This document shows positions 45,363-45,539 of a DNA stretch of 45,539 nt, one piece after another. Made by a program: the position numbers and the translations under genes. The DNA comes from a bacterium (GTDB lineage: Bacteria; Pseudomonadota; Alphaproteobacteria; Ferrovibrionales; Ferrovibrionaceae). The notes under the pieces are model-generated. The model ran no database searches, was not told the DNA's origin, and worked only from the letters and a program-made list of their open reading frames with translations. The DNA lies in assembly GCA_022844005.1 (NCBI GenBank), contig JALHMN010000016.1, forward strand, positions 1 through 45,539, given 5' to 3'. Each line of letters opens with the position of its first letter. The first letter of the stretch is position 1.

Positions 45363-45539
45363 TTGGCCCTTTGTCATTCGATCCTGTACCGCCTGGCGCC
45401 CGCCGTGCTGGCCGCGGCGATCCTGACCGCCTGCGCCGCCCCCGTAAAGGCGCCGGAGCCGGCCGCCGTGCCGCCCGCCGCCGAGGCACCCGTCCCGGTA
45501 CCGATTCCGCCCACCGCCGGGGTGCCGCTGCTCCCGCCG
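45363..45539 (+). CDS. Lipoprotein, probable penicillin-binding protein activator (3' truncated)
   Basis: First 59 codons of an exported lipoprotein cut by the window end. From TTG at 45363 the sequence has a Leu/Ala-rich signal (LAPAVLAAAILTAC) with lipobox LTAC, the modified Cys encoded at 45432-45434, followed by a Pro/Ala-rich linker. The divergent rsmI-yraN pair makes the LpoA/LppC family the most likely identity. The catalytic or binding domain is not in the window. The start codon is uncertain because no good ribosome site is visible. Confidence 0.6.
   Translation, partial: MALCHSILYRLAPAVLAAAILTACAAPVKAPEPAAVPPAAEAPVPVPIPPTAGVPLLPP

Overview
The window is high-GC DNA from an alphaproteobacterium, most likely a Rhodospirillales-type organism. 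The pointers are the xseB-ispA-dxs order, a complete ccoNOQP-ccoGHIS cluster behind an FNR/FixK-type box, a RIME-like intergenic repeat, and TamA/TamB. No prophage, insertion sequence or CRISPR array is visible. The first 18 bases are Illumina TruSeq adapter rather than genome, so the window starts at an untrimmed contig end.

Layout, left to right. (1) 19-2043: two tandem class V aminotransferase-fold genes, the first truncated at the contig edge, followed by a RIME-like inverted repeat. (2) 9082 down to 2178, minus strand: a tightly spaced run leuC-leuD-leuB-GST-xseB-ispA-dxs, joining leucine synthesis to isoprenoid precursor synthesis. (3) 9170-18746: the microaerobic respiration locus. ccoN-O-Q-P (cbb3 oxidase) and ccoG-H-I-S (assembly and copper supply) run rightward and end in a translationally coupled 62-residue membrane protein that I cannot name. 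A DUF2189 membrane protein gene and a TauE/SafE-like gene run leftward from the same FNR-box region. (4) 24803 down to 18751: tamA-tamB, the outer-membrane protein and envelope assembly module. (5) 34589 to 24891: a catabolic locus. A Tat-exported solute-binding protein, two CUT1 permeases and an ATPase are followed by an SDR, an Ldh-type and a D-2-hydroxyacid dehydrogenase. Divergent to these is an HpcH/HpaI aldolase, with an 8-oxoguanine-deaminase-like amidohydrolase convergent to it. (6) 34748-36967: ahpC-ahpF. (7) 36968-37479: an unusual 512-base non-coding stretch with tandem covarying stem-loops, a tandem repeat and an orphan palindrome. (8) 37480-42260: a DUF4142 protein, an aldo/keto reductase, an alpha/beta hydrolase with a Cys nucleophile, a GNAT and an IlvD/Edd dehydratase. 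(9) 42294-43137: a HigB/HigA-type toxin-antitoxin pair beside tRNA-Met(CAT). (10) 45360 down to 43227: rsmI, yraN and a SirB1-family gene, with a divergent lipoprotein gene (probable LpoA/LppC) cut by the window end.

How the genes work together. The cco locus should make and copper-load a high-affinity oxidase under low oxygen, and the coupled small genes are candidates for extra assembly factors. The 24891-33224 locus looks like uptake and oxidation of a hydroxylated carbon source, ending in retro-aldol cleavage. Its two hydroxyacid dehydrogenases belong to families of opposite usual stereochemistry, so they could together epimerise a 2-hydroxy acid; the substrate is unknown. Several operons carry strong intercistronic hairpins (solute-binding protein/permease, ahpC/ahpF) that probably set unequal expression. 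Functional names rest on recognised motifs and gene order only; no database search was possible.
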